DNA of 64,000 bases. Origin: Bradyrhizobium lablabi. GTDB taxonomy: Bacteria; Pseudomonadota; Alphaproteobacteria; Rhizobiales; Xanthobacteraceae. The stretch is taken from positions 239,130 through 303,129 of the forward strand of contig NZ_LLYB01000081.1 of the NCBI RefSeq assembly GCF_001440475.1, in the 5' to 3' direction. Of the stretch, positions 16,610 through 26,327 are shown one piece after another. A program made the translations under genes and the position numbers. Below the pieces are notes generated by a model. The model was given only the letters and a program-made list of their open reading frames with translations, did not search any database and had not been told where the DNA came from. Position 1 is the stretch's first letter. The number at the start of each line of letters is the position of its first letter.

Positions 16610-16728
16610 AGCACAAGGAGGCTGATCGCTATCGGTTTGACTGCTCCCTTTCGCCTCAATCGGGGTTGAAGCTTCGGCGGAAGAACTGAGCGTAACCGCC
16701 TTAACAAGTTCGAGACTGGGAGAGCTCT

Positions 16729-18333
16729 ATGGATCGCAGGACTCTTTTGAAAGCCATCGCCGGTGCAGGGAGCCTGGCGGCGACGGGCGGCCTTTCGATG
16801 CCGGCCCTTTCGCAAGGCGCCGCGGCGCGTACCCTGCGCTTCGTGCCGCAGGCCAACCTCGCGAATTTCGATCCGGTGTGGGGTACCCAGTATGTCGTGC
16901 GCAACGCGGCGGCGATGGTGTGGGATACCCTCTACGGCCTCGACGCCACGCTGCAGCCGCAGCGCCAGATGGTCGAGTCCGAGGAAGTGACCGACGACGG
17001 TCTGACCTGGACCTTCCGCCTGCGGCCGGGACTGAAATTCCATGACGGCGAGCCGGTATTAGCCAAGGACGTGGTGGCGAGCCTGGCGCGCTGGTCGGTT
17101 CGCGATCCCATGGGTCAGATGATCAAGGCGATCCAGAACGAGCTGACCGCCGTCGACGACAAGACCTTCAAATGGGTGCTGAAGCAGCCTTATCCGAAGA
17201 TGATGCTGGCATTGGGCAAGAACAGCACGCCCTGCGCCTTCATCATGCCGGAGCGCATGGCGCAGACCGATCCGTTCAAGCAGATCACCGAATATGTCGG
17301 CTCGGGCCCGATGAAGTTCGCGAAGGGCGAGTGGGTGCCCGGCGCCAAGGCGGTGTTCGAGAAATTTTCCGATTACGTGCCGCGACGGGAGAAGGCGTCC
17401 TGGCTCGCCGGCGGCAAGCAGATGCTGATCGACCGGGTAGAGTGGGTGGTGATCCCCGATCCTGCCACGGCGGCCGCTGCACTGCAGAACGGCGAGATCG
17501 ATTGGTGGGAAAATCCGATTCCCGATCTCGTGCCGGTGCTCAGGAAGAACCGCAACATCAGCGTCGATATCGCCGATCCGCTCGGCAATATCGGTGCCTT
17601 CAGGATGAACCACCTCCATCCGCCCTTCAACGACGTGAAGGCGCGACGTGCAGTGCTCACGGCGCTGAGTCAGGAAGACTATATGCGGGCGCTGGTCGGA
17701 GACGATAACGCGCTCTGGAAGCCGCTGCCCGGCTTCTTCACGCCCGATACGCCGCTCTACACGGAAGAGGGCGGCGAGATCCTGAAGGGCAAGCGCGATG
17801 TTGCAGCCGCCAAGAAGCTGTTGGCCGAGAGCGGCTATACGAACCAGCCGGTTACCTGCGTCGTGGCACAGGATCAGCCTATCACCAAGGCGCAGGGCGA
17901 TGTCACGGCCGATCTGCTGAAGAAGATCGGCATGAATGTCGATTTCGTCGCGACCGATTGGGGCACGGTCGGTTCGCGCCGCGCCCAGAAGACGCCGCCG
18001 GGGCAGGGAGGTTGGCAGATGTTCCACACCTGGCACGCCGGCGCGGACTGCATCAGTCCTGCCGCCTACAACGCCATCCGCGGCAACGGCGACAAGGCGT
18101 GGTTCGGCTGGCCGACCAGCGAGACCGTGGAGAAGGAAGTTACGGCATGGTTCGACGCCAAAAATATCGATGAGGAGAAGGCGGCGGTCAAACGCCTCAA
18201 CAAGGCCGCGCTCGAAGACGTCATCTATGCACCGACTGGCTTCTTCCTAAGCTACACCGCGTGGCGCAAGAACATCTCCGGTGTGACGAAGGGGCCGCTG
18301 CCCTTCTTCTGGGGCGTGTCGAAGACGGCGTGA
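16729..18333 (+). CDS. Oligopeptide-type ABC substrate-binding protein (SBP family 5), Tat signal
   Basis: The 534-residue protein begins MDRRTLLKAIAGAG, a twin-arginine signal with cleavage near ALSQG. The fold follows DppA-like binders: TLRFVPQANLANFDPVWGT, FRLRPGLKFHDGE near residue 95, and IDWWENPIPDLVPVL near residue 260. It is the first gene of a complete importer (binding protein, DppB, DppC, DppD, DppF types). Strong similarity to the orphan protein at 12360 shows duplication. Many family 5 proteins in soil bacteria bind non-peptide ligands, and the surrounding enzymes suggest ureides or N-acyl amino acids. Confidence 0.9.
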   Translation: MDRRTLLKAIAGAGSLAATGGLSMPALSQGAAARTLRFVPQANLANFDPVWGTQYVVRNAAAMVWDTLYGLDATLQPQRQMVESEEVTDDGLTWTFRLRPGLKFHDGEPVLAKDVVASLARWSVRDPMGQMIKAIQNELTAVDDKTFKWVLKQPYPKMMLALGKNSTPCAFIMPERMAQTDPFKQITEYVGSGPMKFAKGEWVPGAKAVFEKFSDYVPRREKASWLAGGKQMLIDRVEWVVIPDPATAAAALQNGEIDWWENPIPDLVPVLRKNRNISVDIADPLGNIGAFRMNHLHPPFNDVKARRAVLTALSQEDYMRALVGDDNALWKPLPGFFTPDTPLYTEEGGEILKGKRDVAAAKKLLAESGYTNQPVTCVVAQDQPITKAQGDVTADLLKKIGMNVDFVATDWGTVGSRRAQKTPPGQGGWQMFHTWHAGADCISPAAYNAIRGNGDKAWFGWPTSETVEKEVTAWFDAKNIDEEKAAVKRLNKAALEDVIYAPTGFFLSYTAWRKNISGVTKGPLPFFWGVSKTA

Positions 18334-18350
18334 CGATGCGGTGAACCATC

Positions 18351-19292
18351 ATGGTCTCGTATATCTTCCGGCGCATTCTCTCGACCATGCCCGTAATGGC
18401 GATCGTCGCGCTGTTCGTCTTCAGCCTGCTCTATATCGCGCCGGGCGATCCGGCGGCGGTGATCGCGGGCGACCAGGCGAGCCCCGCCGACGTGGAGCGC
18501 ATTCGCCAGGCCCTCGGTCTCGACCGGCCGTTTCTGGTCCAGTTCGGGGATTGGGTCTGGCGTATTCTGCACGGCGATCTCGGCACCTCGATTTTCACCA
18601 ACCTGCCGGTCAGTTCGCTGATCGCGCAGCGCTTGGAACCGACGCTCTCGCTGATGGCGATTACCCTCGTCCTCACGATTCTGGTCGCAGTGCCGCTCGG
18701 CGTGGTGGCGGCGTGGAAGGCGGGAAGTCTGGTGGATCGCACCATCATGGCGTTCGCCGTGTTCGGCTTCTCGCTTCCCGTCTTCGTGGTCGGATACGTC
18801 CTCGCCTATCTGTTCGCGCTGCAGTTCGATTGGCTTCCCGTGCAGGGCTACACGCCGCTGGTCGAAGGCCTCTGGCCATGGCTGGAGCACCTGATCCTGC
18901 CGGCGTTGGCGCTCGGCTGCGTCTACATCGCGCTGATTGCTCGGATTACCCGGGCCGCGATGCTGGAGGTGCTGCAGCAGGATTATGTCCGCACCGCCCG
19001 CGCCAAGGGCCTGGGGCAGGGCAGCATCCTGTTCGTCCATGCGCTGAAGAACGCCGCCGTTCCGATCGTCACGGTGATCGGCATCGGCATCGCGCTGCTG
19101 ATTGGCGGCGCGGTGGTGACCGAAAGCGTGTTCGCCATCCCGGGTCTTGGCCGGCTGACGATCGATGCGATCCTGCGGCGCGATTATCCGGTCATCCAGG
19201 GCATCGTCCTGTTGTTCAGCTTTCTCTATGTGCTGGTCAATCTGATGGTTGACGTCACCTACACCCTGGTTGACCCGAGGATCCGCTATTGA
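18351..19292 (+). CDS. ABC transporter permease, DppB/OppB type
   Basis: The 313-residue inner-membrane subunit starts MVSYIFRRILSTMPVMAIV, typical of DppB. About six helices follow. The long periplasmic region after helix 1 holds DPAAVIAGDQASPADVERIR. The coupling loop near residue 210 reads QDYVRTARAKGLGQG. It forms a channel with the DppC-type protein that overlaps its end by 4 nt. Confidence 0.93.
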   Translation: MVSYIFRRILSTMPVMAIVALFVFSLLYIAPGDPAAVIAGDQASPADVERIRQALGLDRPFLVQFGDWVWRILHGDLGTSIFTNLPVSSLIAQRLEPTLSLMAITLVLTILVAVPLGVVAAWKAGSLVDRTIMAFAVFGFSLPVFVVGYVLAYLFALQFDWLPVQGYTPLVEGLWPWLEHLILPALALGCVYIALIARITRAAMLEVLQQDYVRTARAKGLGQGSILFVHALKNAAVPIVTVIGIGIALLIGGAVVTESVFAIPGLGRLTIDAILRRDYPVIQGIVLLFSFLYVLVNLMVDVTYTLVDPRIRY

Positions 19293-20212
19293 CCGTTTCG
19301 ACCACCAATACTGTGCCGGTGCCGCCGGGCCTCGTCATCGCGCCGCAACTGCCGGATCTGCTGGCCACCGTGGAGATCCGGCGTGGCGTCCTCGGCTTTC
19401 TGCGGAATCATCCGGTCGTCGCGATCGGCGGCGCCTTGCTGCTTTGCCTCGTGTTGATCGGCATCTTCGCGCCCTATCTCGGGACGGTCGACCCGACCGC
19501 GCTCGCACCCGCCAAGCGAACGCGCGCACCTTCGGCGGACTTCTGGTTCGGCACCGATGCGCTCGGCCGCGACATCTATTCACGCGTGCTCTACGGGGCG
19601 CGGGTCTCGCTCACCGTGGGCCTGTCGGTGGCGTTGCTCGCCTCACTCGCGGGTCTTGCCATCGGCTTGGTGGCCGGTTTCGTGCGATGGGCGGACGGCA
19701 TCCTGATGCGGTTCATGGACGGGTTGATGTCGATCCCGCCGATCCTGCTTGCGGTCGCACTGATGGCGCTGACACGCGGCAGCGTCGGAAACGTCATCCT
19801 GGCCATCACTGTCGCCGAAGTCCCGCGCGTGACGCGCCTAGTGCGCGGCGTCGTGCTGTCGCTGCGCGAGCAGCCCTATGTGGACGCGGCCATCGCCTCC
19901 GGCACGCGAACGCCGATGATCATCCTGCGCCACATCCTGCCCAACACGCTGGCGCCGATGCTGGTTCAGGCAACCTATATCTGCGCCAGCGCCATGATCG
20001 TGGAGTCCATCCTCTCTTTCATCGGCGCCGGCACGCCGCCCACCATTCCCTCCTGGGGCAACATCATGGCCGAGGGCAGGGCGCTGTGGCAGGTAAAGCC
20101 CTTCATCGTGTTCTTTCCCGCCGCCTTCCTTTCCGTGACCGTGCTGGCCGTCAACCTGGTTGGTGACGGTCTGCGCGACGCGCTCGATCCACGAATGGCC
20201 AAGGGCCTGTAG
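19289..20212 (+). CDS. ABC transporter permease, DppC/OppC type
   Basis: The 307-residue subunit probably starts at the TTG at 19289, which overlaps the preceding stop (TTGA). The family marker FWFGTDALGRDIYSRVLYGA lies near residue 85, with the coupling loop EQPYVDAAIASGTRTPM near residue 195 and SFIGAGTPPTIPSWGNI near residue 245. It pairs with the preceding DppB-type subunit. The ATPase gene starts directly after its stop. Confidence 0.93.
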   Translation: MTVSTTNTVPVPPGLVIAPQLPDLLATVEIRRGVLGFLRNHPVVAIGGALLLCLVLIGIFAPYLGTVDPTALAPAKRTRAPSADFWFGTDALGRDIYSRVLYGARVSLTVGLSVALLASLAGLAIGLVAGFVRWADGILMRFMDGLMSIPPILLAVALMALTRGSVGNVILAITVAEVPRVTRLVRGVVLSLREQPYVDAAIASGTRTPMIILRHILPNTLAPMLVQATYICASAMIVESILSFIGAGTPPTIPSWGNIMAEGRALWQVKPFIVFFPAAFLSVTVLAVNLVGDGLRDALDPRMAKGL

Positions 20213-21198
<986 letters not shown>

Positions 21199-21202
<4 letters not shown>

Positions 21203-22236
21203 GCGCCCCGCTGCTGCAGGTCAACGACCTCAAGAAGCATTTTCCGGTTCGTGGCGGCCTGTTCAGCCGCAAGTCGAACTGGGTTTACGCCGTGGACGGT
21301 GTATCCTTCGAAGTCGAACGCGGCGAGACCCTGTCGCTGGTCGGCGAGTCCGGCTGCGGCAAGTCGACGGTGGGGCGCGCTATCCTGCGCCTGTTCGATA
21401 TCACCGCCGGCCAGGTGGTGCTGGATGGCCAGCGTATCGACGGTCTTTCACCACGCAATCTGCTTGGCATGCGCCGCCGCGTGCAGGTCGTGTTCCAGGA
21501 TCCGTTCTCCAGCCTCAATCCGCGCATGCGGGTGCGCGATATCCTGGCCGAGCCGATCCGGAATTTTGGTCTCGCCAAATCGTCCGCCGAGCTCGAGGCG
21601 CGTGTGTTGGCGTTGATGGACACCGTGCGCCTGCCGCGCGATGTGCTGGATCGCCGGCCTCACGAATTCTCCGGCGGTCAGCGCCAGCGCATCGGCATCG
21701 CCCGCGCACTGGCCGCGGAACCCGAACTGATCGTCTGCGACGAGGCGGTCTCCGCGCTCGACGTTTCGGTCAAGGCGCAGATCGTCAACCTGCTGCAGGA
21801 TCTGCAGCGCGAGTTCGGCCTCGCGCTGCTGTTCATCAGCCACGACCTGGCGATCGTCGAGCACATGACGCACCGCGTCGCCGTCATGTATCTCGGCAAG
21901 ATCGTCGAGATGGCGCCGAAGCAGACAATCTTCAGCGCACCGAAGCATCCCTATACCAGAGCCCTGCTGTCGGCCGTACCGGTGCCGGAGCCTGGCGCTA
22001 CACGCAGCCCGACAGTTCTGAAGGGCGACGTGCCGAGCCCGATCAATCCACCCAGCGGATGCCGCTTCCACACCAGGTGCCCGTTCGTGTTCGATCGCTG
22101 CCGGACGGAAGAACCGGAATTTCGGTTGGCCGGAGATGGAGAGTGGGTGGCGTGTCATCTCGACGCGCTGCCGGAACTGCCGGGTCCACCTGGTGATCCG
22201 CGGCCGGTGCCGCCGAATTCGACACCGGTCGAATGA
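21199..22236 (+). CDS. Oligopeptide ABC transporter ATP-binding protein, DppF type
   Basis: The second ATPase has 345 residues: [21 protein letters not shown] at the start is the DppF hallmark. Walker A is GESGCGKST, the Q-loop is [13 protein letters not shown], the signature is FSGGQRQR and Walker B is [14 protein letters not shown]. The cysteine-rich tail has [15 protein letters not shown] near residue 290. It completes the importer that began at 16729. A gap of 182 nt separates it from the second carbamoylase. Confidence 0.94.
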
Positions 22237-22240
22237 GGAC

Positions 22241-22296
22241 TGCATGCAGAGCAGACATGCATCATGCTCCGGATCATCTCCGGAATTGACTCCGGT
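22241..22296. promoter_or_regulatory. Repeat cluster between the importer and the second carbamoylase
   Basis: TGCATG (22241-22246) and CATGCA (22256-22261) form an inverted repeat with a 9-nt spacer. Three direct copies of CTCCGG(A/T) follow at 22267, 22278 and 22290, spaced 11 and 12 nt, about one helical turn. The cluster lies 123-178 nt before the carbamoylase start and could bind a regulator. No gene for a regulator lies beside it, and no clear promoter was recognised here. Confidence 0.4.
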
Positions 22297-22418
22297 GAAG
22301 CGGAAATTCCTAATGATCAATCCCGAGTAAGACCAGAACTGAGAAAGTCGCCAAATCCCAGGTTGTATCGTTCGCGTGCGGCGCAGCCTTCACTCAAGAG
22401 CCTTCGGGGAATTATTTC

Positions 22419-23351
22419 ATGCGCGTCGTCAATGTTGCCGCGGCCCAGTTGGGTCCAATCCAGAAAGCCGAGAGCCGACAGGCGGTCGTCAAGCGGATGA
22501 TCGACCTGATGGACGAGGCCAAGGCCAAGGGAGCCGACCTGATCGTCTATCCGGAGCTGGCGCTTACGACATTCTTTCCGCGCTGGTACATGGAGGATCA
22601 GGCCGAGGTCGATGCCTGGTTCGAGCGCGAGATGCCGAATGCAGCGACGATGCCGCTGTTCGAACGCGCCGCGCGGCATCAGATGGCGATGAATTTCGGC
22701 TATGCGGAGATGACGCCCGACGGGCATCATTTCAACACCTGCATCCTCACCGACAAATCAGGCAAGATCGTTGGCAAATACCGCAAGGTTCACCTGCCGG
22801 GCCATGCGGAGTTCGACACCAAGCGCGCCTTTCAGCATCTGGAGAAGCGCTACTTCGAGCCCGGCGACCTCGGCTTCAACGTGTGGCGGGCGCTGGGCGG
22901 CATCTTTGGCATGGCGATCTGCAATGACCGGCGCTGGCCGGAGACCTATCGCGTCATGGGCCTGCAGGGCGTCGAGATGGTGCTGATCGGCTACAACACG
23001 CCCTCCGTCAATGCGGAGAAGAGCGAGGAGGGGCCCGAGAAGCGGCTGTTCCATAATCGTCTCTCGGTGCAGGCCGGCGCGTATCAGAATTCGACATGGG
23101 TCGTGTGCGTTGCCAAGGCCGGCGTCGAGGACGGTCATCCATTGATTGGCGGCAGCCTCATCGTCAATCCCGATGGCGAGATCGTCGCCGAGGCCAAAAC
23201 CGAAGGGGACGAACTGCTGGTGCATCCTTGCGATCTCGATGCGACCACCTTCGGCAAGGAAACCATCTTCAACTTTGCGCAGCATCGCCGCATCGAGCAC
23301 TATGGCCTGATCTCTAGCCGCACCGGTGCGGTGCCGCCGCCGGAAACGTGA
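22419..23351 (+). CDS. N-carbamoyl-D-amino-acid hydrolase (nitrilase superfamily), copy 2
   Basis: The 310-residue enzyme is closer in length and sequence to the classical Agrobacterium D-carbamoylase than copy 1. The triad is Glu46 in LIVYPELALTTFFPRW, Lys123 in KYRKVHLPGH and Cys168 in GMAICNDRRWPETYR. LEKRYFEPGDLGF and FNFAQHRRIEHYGLI are also family hallmarks. The reaction is hydrolysis of N-carbamoyl-D-amino acids to the free D-amino acid. A flavin reductase gene overlaps its end by 4 nt. The two copies share most motifs but differ around residues 155-165 and 190-210, close to substrate-pocket loops, so their preferences may differ. Confidence 0.9.
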   Translation: MRVVNVAAAQLGPIQKAESRQAVVKRMIDLMDEAKAKGADLIVYPELALTTFFPRWYMEDQAEVDAWFEREMPNAATMPLFERAARHQMAMNFGYAEMTPDGHHFNTCILTDKSGKIVGKYRKVHLPGHAEFDTKRAFQHLEKRYFEPGDLGFNVWRALGGIFGMAICNDRRWPETYRVMGLQGVEMVLIGYNTPSVNAEKSEEGPEKRLFHNRLSVQAGAYQNSTWVVCVAKAGVEDGHPLIGGSLIVNPDGEIVAEAKTEGDELLVHPCDLDATTFGKETIFNFAQHRRIEHYGLISSRTGAVPPPET

Positions 23352-24034
23352 GAAGCGTGGCAGGCACAGATATGTCCGGCATCTCCTTCCGCGACCTCGC
23401 CCCGCACGATCGCTACAAGCTGCTCTGCGGCGTGGTCGTGCCGCGGCCGATTGCGCTGGTCACGACGCTGGACGAGAATGGCACGGTCAACGCCGCGCCT
23501 TTCAGCTTCTTCAACGTCTTCTCCGAAGATCCGCCGCTGGTCGTGCTCGGATTGCAGCACAAGCCGGATCACAGTCCCAAGGACACCACGCGCAACATCC
23601 GTCGCAACGGCGAATTTGTCGTTCACATGGTGGATGAGGCGCTGTCGAGCGCGATGAATGCCTGTGCCGTCGACTTCCCGTCCGGCGACAGCGAGGTGGC
23701 GGCGACCGGGCTGGCTACGCTAGCTTCGGTCGATGTCAGGGTGCCGCGGCTGGCTGCGGCACCCTTTGCGCTCGAATGCCGGCGCGAGGTCGTGCTCACC
23801 TTTTCGCCCGACCGCGAGCTTCTGGTCGGCGAAGTGCTGCGGCTTCACGCCCGCGACGGATTGGTCGACGAGGCCAACATGTATATCGATCTCGAGACCT
23901 ACCGGCCGATCGGCCGCCTGTTCGGCAATCTCTACGCCACCCAGCGCGATACGTTCGCGATGGCGCGCGAGAGCCATGCGCAATGGCTGGCGCGAAACGA
24001 TGTGGCAATGGAAGACCGGATGAGGGAAGCCTAG
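23348..24034 (+). CDS. Flavin reductase family protein (DIM6/NTAB type)
   Basis: The GTG at 23348 overlaps the carbamoylase stop (GTGA) and gives 228 residues; an ATG at 23372 is an equally possible start and gives 220. The split-barrel FMN-binding domain is seen in PRPIALVTTLDENGTVNAAP (residues about 35-55) and SFFNVFSEDPPLVVLG. Such proteins either supply reduced flavin to a monooxygenase or bind FMN as oxidoreductases. A possible partner is the flavoprotein at 28062. Its stop codon overlaps that of the opposite racemase gene in CTAG. Confidence 0.85.
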   Translation: MRSVAGTDMSGISFRDLAPHDRYKLLCGVVVPRPIALVTTLDENGTVNAAPFSFFNVFSEDPPLVVLGLQHKPDHSPKDTTRNIRRNGEFVVHMVDEALSSAMNACAVDFPSGDSEVAATGLATLASVDVRVPRLAAAPFALECRREVVLTFSPDRELLVGEVLRLHARDGLVDEANMYIDLETYRPIGRLFGNLYATQRDTFAMARESHAQWLARNDVAMEDRMREA

Positions 24035-24693
24035 TGACGCGAGAACTGTACCACACCCAGGGCCATCGCCACCGCGGCCTGCGTCGGGTCGATCACGGGA
24101 ATGCCGAGCGCATCTTCCAGCGGTTTGCGATGACGCGCCATGCCGGCACAGCCCATCACGATGGCGCCGGCGCCATCCTCGTCCTTCAGCGCGCGCCCCA
24201 CCTCGATCATCCTGACCAGCGTGCCTTCGCCGGACGCCGTTTCCGCCACGCTCATGTTGAGCGGTCGTTCGGCGGTCAGCCGGTCCATCAATCCCATCTG
24301 CCTGAGATAGCGCAGGTGCCGCCGGATCGAACGCTGGGCGATGGCAATGACGCCAAAATTGTCCGCCCGCGCCAGCGCCGTGAGCACGCCGCATTCGGCG
24401 ATGCCGAACACCGGCCGGTCGGTGCCTTCACGGCAAACATGCAGGCCCGGATCGCTATAGCAGGCAATCACGAAGGCGGCCGAGCTATTGTCGCTCTCGA
24501 TGAGCCGGCGCAGCGGCATTGTCACGCCATCGACATCGGCCTGACTCTCGATTCCGTAAGGACCCTCGGCCAGCGTCTCGCAAACCAGTTCCGGACCGCT
24601 CGCGAAATCGAGCGGCTTCAATGCCTCCTCCAGCCCTTGCGTAACCAGGCGGTTGGAGTTGGGATTGATGACGAGGATGCGCGGCCGGGACAT
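24031..24693 (-). CDS. Hydantoin racemase (Asp/Glu racemase superfamily)
   Basis: The 220 residues start MSRPRILVINPNSN, the usual beginning of hydantoin racemases. The two catalytic cysteines are placed as expected: Cys78 in VIACYSDPG and Cys182 in VMGCAGM. These enzymes racemise 5-monosubstituted hydantoins, so that a stereospecific hydantoinase can use both forms. An AGGA ribosome site precedes the ATG, and a sigma-54-type promoter lies 45-60 nt upstream. The gene is divergent from the hydantoinase gene and convergent with the flavin reductase. Confidence 0.9.
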   Translation of the reverse strand: MSRPRILVINPNSNRLVTQGLEEALKPLDFASGPELVCETLAEGPYGIESQADVDGVTMPLRRLIESDNSSAAFVIACYSDPGLHVCREGTDRPVFGIAECGVLTALARADNFGVIAIAQRSIRRHLRYLRQMGLMDRLTAERPLNMSVAETASGEGTLVRMIEVGRALKDEDGAGAIVMGCAGMARHRKPLEDALGIPVIDPTQAAVAMALGVVQFSRH

Positions 24694-24737
24694 GATGGTT
24701 TTCCTGCGAGATCAGACATTGTCGCGAGCTGGAAAGA

Positions 24738-24753
24738 AGCAACGATCGTGCCG
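24738..24753 (-). promoter_or_regulatory. Sigma-54 (-24/-12) promoter, upstream of the hydantoin racemase
   Basis: Read on the minus strand, CGGCACGATCGTTGCT matches TGGCACG-N4-TTGCW at all defined positions except the first. The GG and GC elements have exact spacing. The expected transcript start is near 24726, about 33 nt before the racemase start codon. It is the best match of the four sites in its -24 element. Confidence 0.68.
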
Positions 24754-24841
24754 CCAGCGCAAGATCAATTGTTGGACAGCACGGGGAGCGTGGCGCACAG
24801 GCTGAACTTCCTTACGGTGCAGACATATCACGGAGTGTTCC

Positions 24842-26311
24842 ATGACTGAACCCGCCTACGACCTCATCATCCGCGGCGGACGCGTCGCGACCGCAACCGA
24901 CGTCTTCGAGGCTGACGTTGCCATTTCAGGCGAGGCCATCGCCGCGATCGGCCGCGGACTTGGCTCGGCCAAGCGCGAAATCGACGCGCGCGGCAAATTG
25001 GTTCTGCCCGGCGGCGTCGATAGCCACGCCCACATCGAGCAATTGTCGGCTGCGGGCATCATGAACGCCGACACGTTCGAAAGCGCCACGGTTTCGGCGG
25101 CGTTCGGCGGCACCACCACGGTGATCCCGTTTGCCGCACAGCATGTCGGCATGAAACTGCCGCAGGTGGTGGAGGATTATCATGCGCTCGCCAAAAAGGG
25201 CGCGGTGATCGACTACGCCTTTCACATGATCATCGCCGATCCGACCAGGGAAACGCTGGAGGAGCATGTTCCGGCGCTGATCCGGCAGGGGCACGCGTCG
25301 ATCAAGATCTTCATGACCTACGACCGCCTGAAGGTCGACGACGAGCCGCTGCTCGACATCCTGCTCGCGGCGCGTGAATCCGGGGCTATGTTGTGTGCCC
25401 ACGCCGAGAACCACGGCATCATCGCCTGGATGGTGAAGCGGCTGCTCGCCCGCGGCTACACCCAGCCGAAGTACCATGCCATCAGCCATGCCCGGATATC
25501 GGAAGCGGAGGCTTTCACCCGGCTGATCGGCATGGCGGCCCTGATCGATCAGCCGATCATGATCTTCCATGTCTCGACGGCCGAAGGCGCAAAAGTCATC
25601 CGCGACGCCCGGGGGCAGGGCCTGAAGGTTTTTGCGGAAACCTGCCCGCAATATCTGTTTCTCACCGCCGACGATCTCGACAAGCCGGGCGCGGATGGAG
25701 CCAAGTGGATGTGCAGTCCGCCGCCGCGTCGCGTTTCCGATCAGGAAGCGCTGTGGCAGGCGCTTGCGCTCGGCGACCTGCAGACGGTTTCGTCCGACCA
25801 TGCCCCTTATCGCTTCGACGAAACCGGCAAACTGCGCGCCGGCCCCAACCCCAATTTCAAGCAGGTTGCGAACGGGCTTCCGGGACTGCAGGTGCGCCTG
25901 CCGCTGCTGTTCGACGCGATGGTGTCGAAGGGGCGTCTGGGACTGGAAAAATTCGTGGAGTTGACCGCAACGGCGCCGGCCAAGATCTACAATCTGCATC
26001 CACGCAAGGGCTCGATTGCCGTCGGCGCCGATGCCGACATCGCGATCTGGGATCCGCAACGCGAAGTGACGCTGCAGGACGAGATGATGCAGGATCTGAC
26101 CGGCTATACGCCTTTCGCCGGCCGCAAGCTGCGCGGCTGGCCGGTCACCGTGCTCTCGCGCGGACGCGTTATTGTCGCTGACGGCAAGCGTTCGGTGGAA
26201 GCCGGCTCCGGCCGCTTCCTTGCACGCAGCGGCGGCGAGGCGGCGAAGCCGACCGGCCGGCTCGTGGCCGACATGGACCCGTCGCAGAATTTCGGTGCGA
26301 AACTGCTGTGA
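24842..26311 (+). CDS. D-hydantoinase / dihydropyrimidinase
   Basis: The 489-residue cyclic amidohydrolase hydrolyses hydantoins or dihydropyrimidines to N-carbamoyl amino acids. Binuclear-metal ligands are seen: His62 and His64 in GGVDSHAHIEQ, the carboxylated lysine in SIKIFMTYDR near residue 155, histidines in CAHAENHG and MIFHVSTAEG, and Asp in VSSDHAPYRF near residue 320. The C-terminal strand ADADIAIWDPQ closes the small beta domain. The first metal motif has SHAHIE where typical bacterial D-hydantoinases read HTHLD or HTHFE. A GGAG lies before the ATG. It heads a four-gene unit. Confidence 0.9.
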   Translation: MTEPAYDLIIRGGRVATATDVFEADVAISGEAIAAIGRGLGSAKREIDARGKLVLPGGVDSHAHIEQLSAAGIMNADTFESATVSAAFGGTTTVIPFAAQHVGMKLPQVVEDYHALAKKGAVIDYAFHMIIADPTRETLEEHVPALIRQGHASIKIFMTYDRLKVDDEPLLDILLAARESGAMLCAHAENHGIIAWMVKRLLARGYTQPKYHAISHARISEAEAFTRLIGMAALIDQPIMIFHVSTAEGAKVIRDARGQGLKVFAETCPQYLFLTADDLDKPGADGAKWMCSPPPRRVSDQEALWQALALGDLQTVSSDHAPYRFDETGKLRAGPNPNFKQVANGLPGLQVRLPLLFDAMVSKGRLGLEKFVELTATAPAKIYNLHPRKGSIAVGADADIAIWDPQREVTLQDEMMQDLTGYTPFAGRKLRGWPVTVLSRGRVIVADGKRSVEAGSGRFLARSGGEAAKPTGRLVADMDPSQNFGAKLL

Positions 26312-26327
26312 GCGCGGACCCAAACCG

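Noticed and set aside
26172..26327. Extension of the epimerase into the hydantoinase gene
   Set aside because: The Rossmann motif begins directly at the ATG at 26328; the extra residues are out-of-frame hydantoinase sequence.
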